Below, piece after piece: positions 61,239-64,000 of a stretch of DNA of 64,000 nucleotides (the stretch's first letter is position 1; every line of letters begins with the position of its first letter). This stretch comes from Triparma columacea (Eukaryota > Sar > Bolidophyceae > Parmales > Triparmaceae). The position numbers and the translations under genes were made by a program. The stretch lies in NCBI GenBank assembly GCA_030267965.1, contig BRYA01000528.1, positions 1 to 64,000 on the forward strand, given 5' to 3'. The notes below the pieces were generated by a model. It had not been told where the DNA came from. It saw only the letters and a list, made by a program, of their open reading frames with translations, and ran no database searches.

Positions 61239-64000
61239 TCAAGTCATTTCAAGCAGCCCCCCTTTCCCGACGTGCATGTTACCCTTCCCTTGCTTCCCCC
61301 GTCCCCCACCCCCATGTTCTCTCGCCGCCCTCATGGGATTCTCAGTGTCAAAGTTGCTGCTCTCTCTCGAGCTGTCTGTGGAGATATCCCCGCTACTGTC
61401 CCTGCTGTACTTGCTGCTCCCTGTGTACCTGCTAGAGTCGTCCTCAGTGTACCTGCTAGAGTCGTCCCCAGTGTACCTGCTGGTATCGGTGTCGCTGTCG
61501 TACTCATAATCGTATTCATCCTCATCATCATCGTAACGACTTCCTCCCCTCCCCCCGCAGCTGCAACCGCCCTTGAGGGCGCAGAAACCGCACCCGATGC
61601 AAAGGGCGATGAAGCCACCAACAACTAGGGGCGTGTTATCCCCCACGACCTCCCTGAGCTTGTCCGTCAGGCCCTCGGGGCGGGAAAAATCGTTTTCATC
61701 GCCCCCGCCCCCGGTGTCCTTGTCGTCCTTGTCGTCTATAATCTCCTCATCGTCGACTTCATCGTCCGTGTAGTCGGGTGGGAGGATGAATGATGAGGTA
61801 GGTGCGGGGGTTGGTCTAGAGGTCGGGATCCTCGAGCACTCGGTGATGATCAGTTGGTCGCTCGCTGCGCAGTTACCGTACTCCGCCCCAGGTTTGTCGT
61901 TAGCCGTTGCGATCACTGTAGGGTAGTACCCGCCGGCGCATTGTGTGCAGACCAGGTAGTACTCATCCTTGTCCATGTAGTCGGGGTCGTCGGGATCGTG
62001 GATCTTGGCGTGACACATCTTGTACTCAGAGCAGACGTGCTCCTTGTTGGACTCGGTGGCGGTATCGACTGCGTCGTAGTAGAAAGGAGAAAGCTGGCCC
62101 TCCGTCTTAGATACCCACACGGCAGCCTCCGTGTTCGGGGGTGCCCCATTGTCGACGACCTTGCCGTATCCAGGAGTCTTCCAGTACTTGCACTTGACGT
62201 CCTGGAACCCAGAAGTTGGGCAGGACATCCAGTTCGTGTTCATGGTCTCGTGCTGGTAACAGACCGTAGGGTAGTACTCTTCTTTGCAGGACCCAAGGTA
62301 GTTAACCTTGTCGGAGAACACGGGGGCAGAAGGGTAATAGCCATACGCGCAATTTTTGCAGGCGATCTTGAAGCTCGTCTTCATGTTGTCCTCGCTGACG
62401 TCGCACATCTCGAACTGGGAACAGCTCCCGGCATCGAACGGGCTTGCCCCCCCGGGATCCACGTCCACCCACCGGTTGTTGTACCTGTACTCGCAGTCCT
62501 GGGACTTGAGACCGTCAGGGAAAAGTTGGTCAATTATGCTGTCGGAGTCCGCCGAGTCGGCCACGGGGAGAGACGGGCAGCTCGTGAAGGAGCTGTTCTT
62601 ATTGTAACACATGCTGGGGTAGGCGGTCGACTCTACGTTACACGTACCGAGCATCCCCGAATCGTCCACCAAACCTGTCAGGTCCCAATTCAGGGTTGTG
62701 CTGGTCAGACCGCCGGCGTAGCCGGGCTTGCAGGCGTCGCAGACCACCCTATACGTGTCCTTTGTGCTGCTTTGCTCAAAGTCGCAGATGCTGTAGCTGT
62801 CGCACTCCTCCCCAGGAAAGGGGCTGCGCTCGCCGGAACTCCTCTTCACCCAATCGCCGTTGCTGAAGTACTTGCACTCCTGCGAAACGATGGCGAGGGA
62901 GGGATCGTCCTCTCCAACGAAAGGATCAGGACAGAAGGAAAGGTCGGTCTTCTTGTAACAATAGACGGGATTCGTGTTGTCTTGGCAGACATCGCGGAAA
63001 GTTTTCAGGCAACCATTTTCTGGATTGATGCCCTGGTTCGAGCAGAGGTCTGAGTTGTCGCTGCCGGCGAAAGCCTCAACCCACTGGCCGTCGGAGTTCA
63101 AGGAGGCTGGGACGTACCCCTCGGCGCACTGGGTGCACATAAGGTAATACTCATCCTGATAGGATACCCCCGTCCCGTCGACATCCACGACCTTTTTTCC
63201 GTGCGACCTTCCGCAGACCTCGTAGTCCAAGCAGGTGTTGCCGTAGGGGCTTGGGCTACTCTCCGAGACCGTCTTCCAGTGACCGCCGTAAAGGTAAGTG
63301 CACTCGTTCGTGGTTCCCGCAACGCCGGTGTCGCCGACAACGTACTCCGGGCACGTGGTAAACGCCGAACCATCCAAGACCTGGAAGCAACCGGAGGCAC
63401 CGCTGTTACTGTCTTGTCCCTCATTGCAGTTTTGGCAGGATGTGCCCTCATACCCCACTGGGTTGTCGGTAGAAGCTGTCGTGGGGTCCTGAGAGAAGGA
63501 ACCAGCAGGACAGGAAGGACAATTCGTCGCACCCCCCCCCGCCGGGGTATACTGCCCCTTAAGGCAGGTCGGGCAACTCTCCTCTCCCTCGTCGCTTTGG
63601 GACTTTCCAAATTCGCAGAGCACGCAAGTCTCCTGCCCAACCTGGTCGTTGTACCTTCCAGCCGCGCAATCCTTGCACTGGCTACCATCGCTTAACTTTT
63701 TCTTCGAAGTTCCGGCGTCGTTGTACTTTCCCGCTTCACAGCTTATGCACGTGGTGTCCCCCATGTCGTTATACTTGCCGTTTGGACAGGAAACACAAGA
63801 ATTAACGCTATCATTGCACCGAGCGTCAGTGTTCCCAGGGGTACAAACGCTGGCGTCTGCCCCAACGTTCGAAAGGTGGTTACTGATCTTCCCGGCTTCG
63901 CAGTAGAAACAAGGAGACGCAGAGAGGGGTATGCCGTTGTAATCTTTTGCTGTCTCGCCCCCTGATATAAGTGGATTGGCCTTTGCTCCGGCTCCAACGC
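61239..64000 (-). CDS. Cysteine-rich type I membrane protein, 5' partial
   Basis: Open from the right edge to 61239, 920 codons, N-terminus missing. The first 250 residues hold ephrin-receptor/TNFR-like (GCC2/GCC3) modules: CISCEAGKYND, CKDCAAGRYNDQVGQETC, CVLCEFGKSQSDEG and CPTCLKGQYTPAGGG. A unit of about 130-150 residues is then repeated four times, with pattern C-x-Y...W...G-x-C-x-Y-x-x-C...C-x-x-C-x-x-GY. It appears as CKYFSNGDWVKRSSGERSPFPG and CEYRYNNRWVD, among others. A transmembrane helix (PLVVGGFIALCIGCGF) precedes a short cytosolic tail with repeated DDSSRYT units at about 61390-61500. Inferred: a cell-surface receptor or adhesion protein. The ligand is unknown. Confidence 0.85.
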   Translation of the reverse strand, partial: VGAGAKANPLISGGETAKDYNGIPLSASPCFYCEAGKISNHLSNVGADASVCTPGNTDARCNDSVNSCVSCPNGKYNDMGDTTCISCEAGKYNDAGTSKKKLSDGSQCKDCAAGRYNDQVGQETCVLCEFGKSQSDEGEESCPTCLKGQYTPAGGGATNCPSCPAGSFSQDPTTASTDNPVGYEGTSCQNCNEGQDSNSGASGCFQVLDGSAFTTCPEYVVGDTGVAGTTNECTYLYGGHWKTVSESSPSPYGNTCLDYEVCGRSHGKKVVDVDGTGVSYQDEYYLMCTQCAEGYVPASLNSDGQWVEAFAGSDNSDLCSNQGINPENGCLKTFRDVCQDNTNPVYCYKKTDLSFCPDPFVGEDDPSLAIVSQECKYFSNGDWVKRSSGERSPFPGEECDSYSICDFEQSSTKDTYRVVCDACKPGYAGGLTSTTLNWDLTGLVDDSGMLGTCNVESTAYPSMCYNKNSSFTSCPSLPVADSADSDSIIDQLFPDGLKSQDCEYRYNNRWVDVDPGGASPFDAGSCSQFEMCDVSEDNMKTSFKIACKNCAYGYYPSAPVFSDKVNYLGSCKEEYYPTVCYQHETMNTNWMSCPTSGFQDVKCKYWKTPGYGKVVDNGAPPNTEAAVWVSKTEGQLSPFYYDAVDTATESNKEHVCSEYKMCHAKIHDPDDPDYMDKDEYYLVCTQCAGGYYPTVIATANDKPGAEYGNCAASDQLIITECSRIPTSRPTPAPTSSFILPPDYTDDEVDDEEIIDDKDDKDTGGGGDENDFSRPEGLTDKLREVVGDNTPLVVGGFIALCIGCGFCALKGGCSCGGRGGSRYDDDEDEYDYEYDSDTDTSRYTGDDSSRYTEDDSSRYTGSSKYSRDSSGDISTDSSRESSNFDTENPMRAAREHGGGGRGKQGKGNMHVGKGGLLEMT

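Noticed and set aside
1..64000. tRNA, rRNA or snRNA genes and transposases
   Set aside because: I looked for cloverleaf-like segments and transposase or reverse-transcriptase motifs while reading and found none I could support; a covariance-model search could still find one.

Overview
The window is nuclear DNA from a compact, intron-bearing eukaryotic alga. The evidence is short spliceosomal introns (most of them 75-200 nt), almost all opening with GTGAG; a protein with a signal peptide followed by an ETTAF motif, typical of secondary (heterokont-type) plastid targeting; an HCF136-like photosystem II assembly factor; a CEP76 homologue, which implies centrioles or flagella; and algal-type START-domain membrane proteins. 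My best guess is an ochrophyte stramenopile such as a bolidophyte/Parmales or pelagophyte. The taxon is an inference; no marker gene settles it.

Layout. 1-8216: a giant START-domain membrane protein on the minus strand, still open at the left edge, preceded on the same strand by an unusual array of 33-nt micro-exons set in tandem repeats. 8912-11547: a CPSF30-like CCCH zinc-finger protein carrying a DCD domain. 11943-16385: a BspA-type leucine-rich-repeat protein and a C5-cytosine DNA methyltransferase that share a diverged upstream element. 16680-19791: a frameshifted gene of unknown function and a type II glycosyltransferase with a C-terminal PAN/apple domain. 19872-25307: a seven-exon membrane protein joining a large secreted ectodomain to a PqiA-like membrane domain. 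25447-33856: an AidB-type acyl-CoA dehydrogenase with an apparent frameshift, an SLC2A13-like sugar/inositol transporter, and a tandem ATP-grasp protein. 34081-42431: a cysteine-rich protein, an SK-type potassium channel, an HCF136-like protein, two proteins of unknown function (one probably plastid-targeted) and adenosine kinase. 42574-48703: an ELO elongase and a lipid-binding-plus-PDZ protein. 49414-56316: a second leucine-rich-repeat-like gene, two tandem SLC10A7-like transporters and a WGR/F-box-like protein. 56571-64000: CEP76, an unrecognised 617-residue protein and a cysteine-rich type I membrane protein running off the right edge.

The genes do not form one pathway, but lipids recur: START domains, PqiA, a TULIP-like domain, the elongase and the acyl-CoA dehydrogenase. 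Exon models were built by hand. Each junction was chosen so that reading phase is kept and the protein continues its family alignment. Genes lie very close together, with gaps as small as 12 bp, and both strands are used about equally. Intron traits stand out: a GTGAG donor bias, oligo-C tracts before acceptors, a recurrent GCTTCGC inverted repeat next to acceptors, and complete turnover of intron positions between two tandem paralogues.
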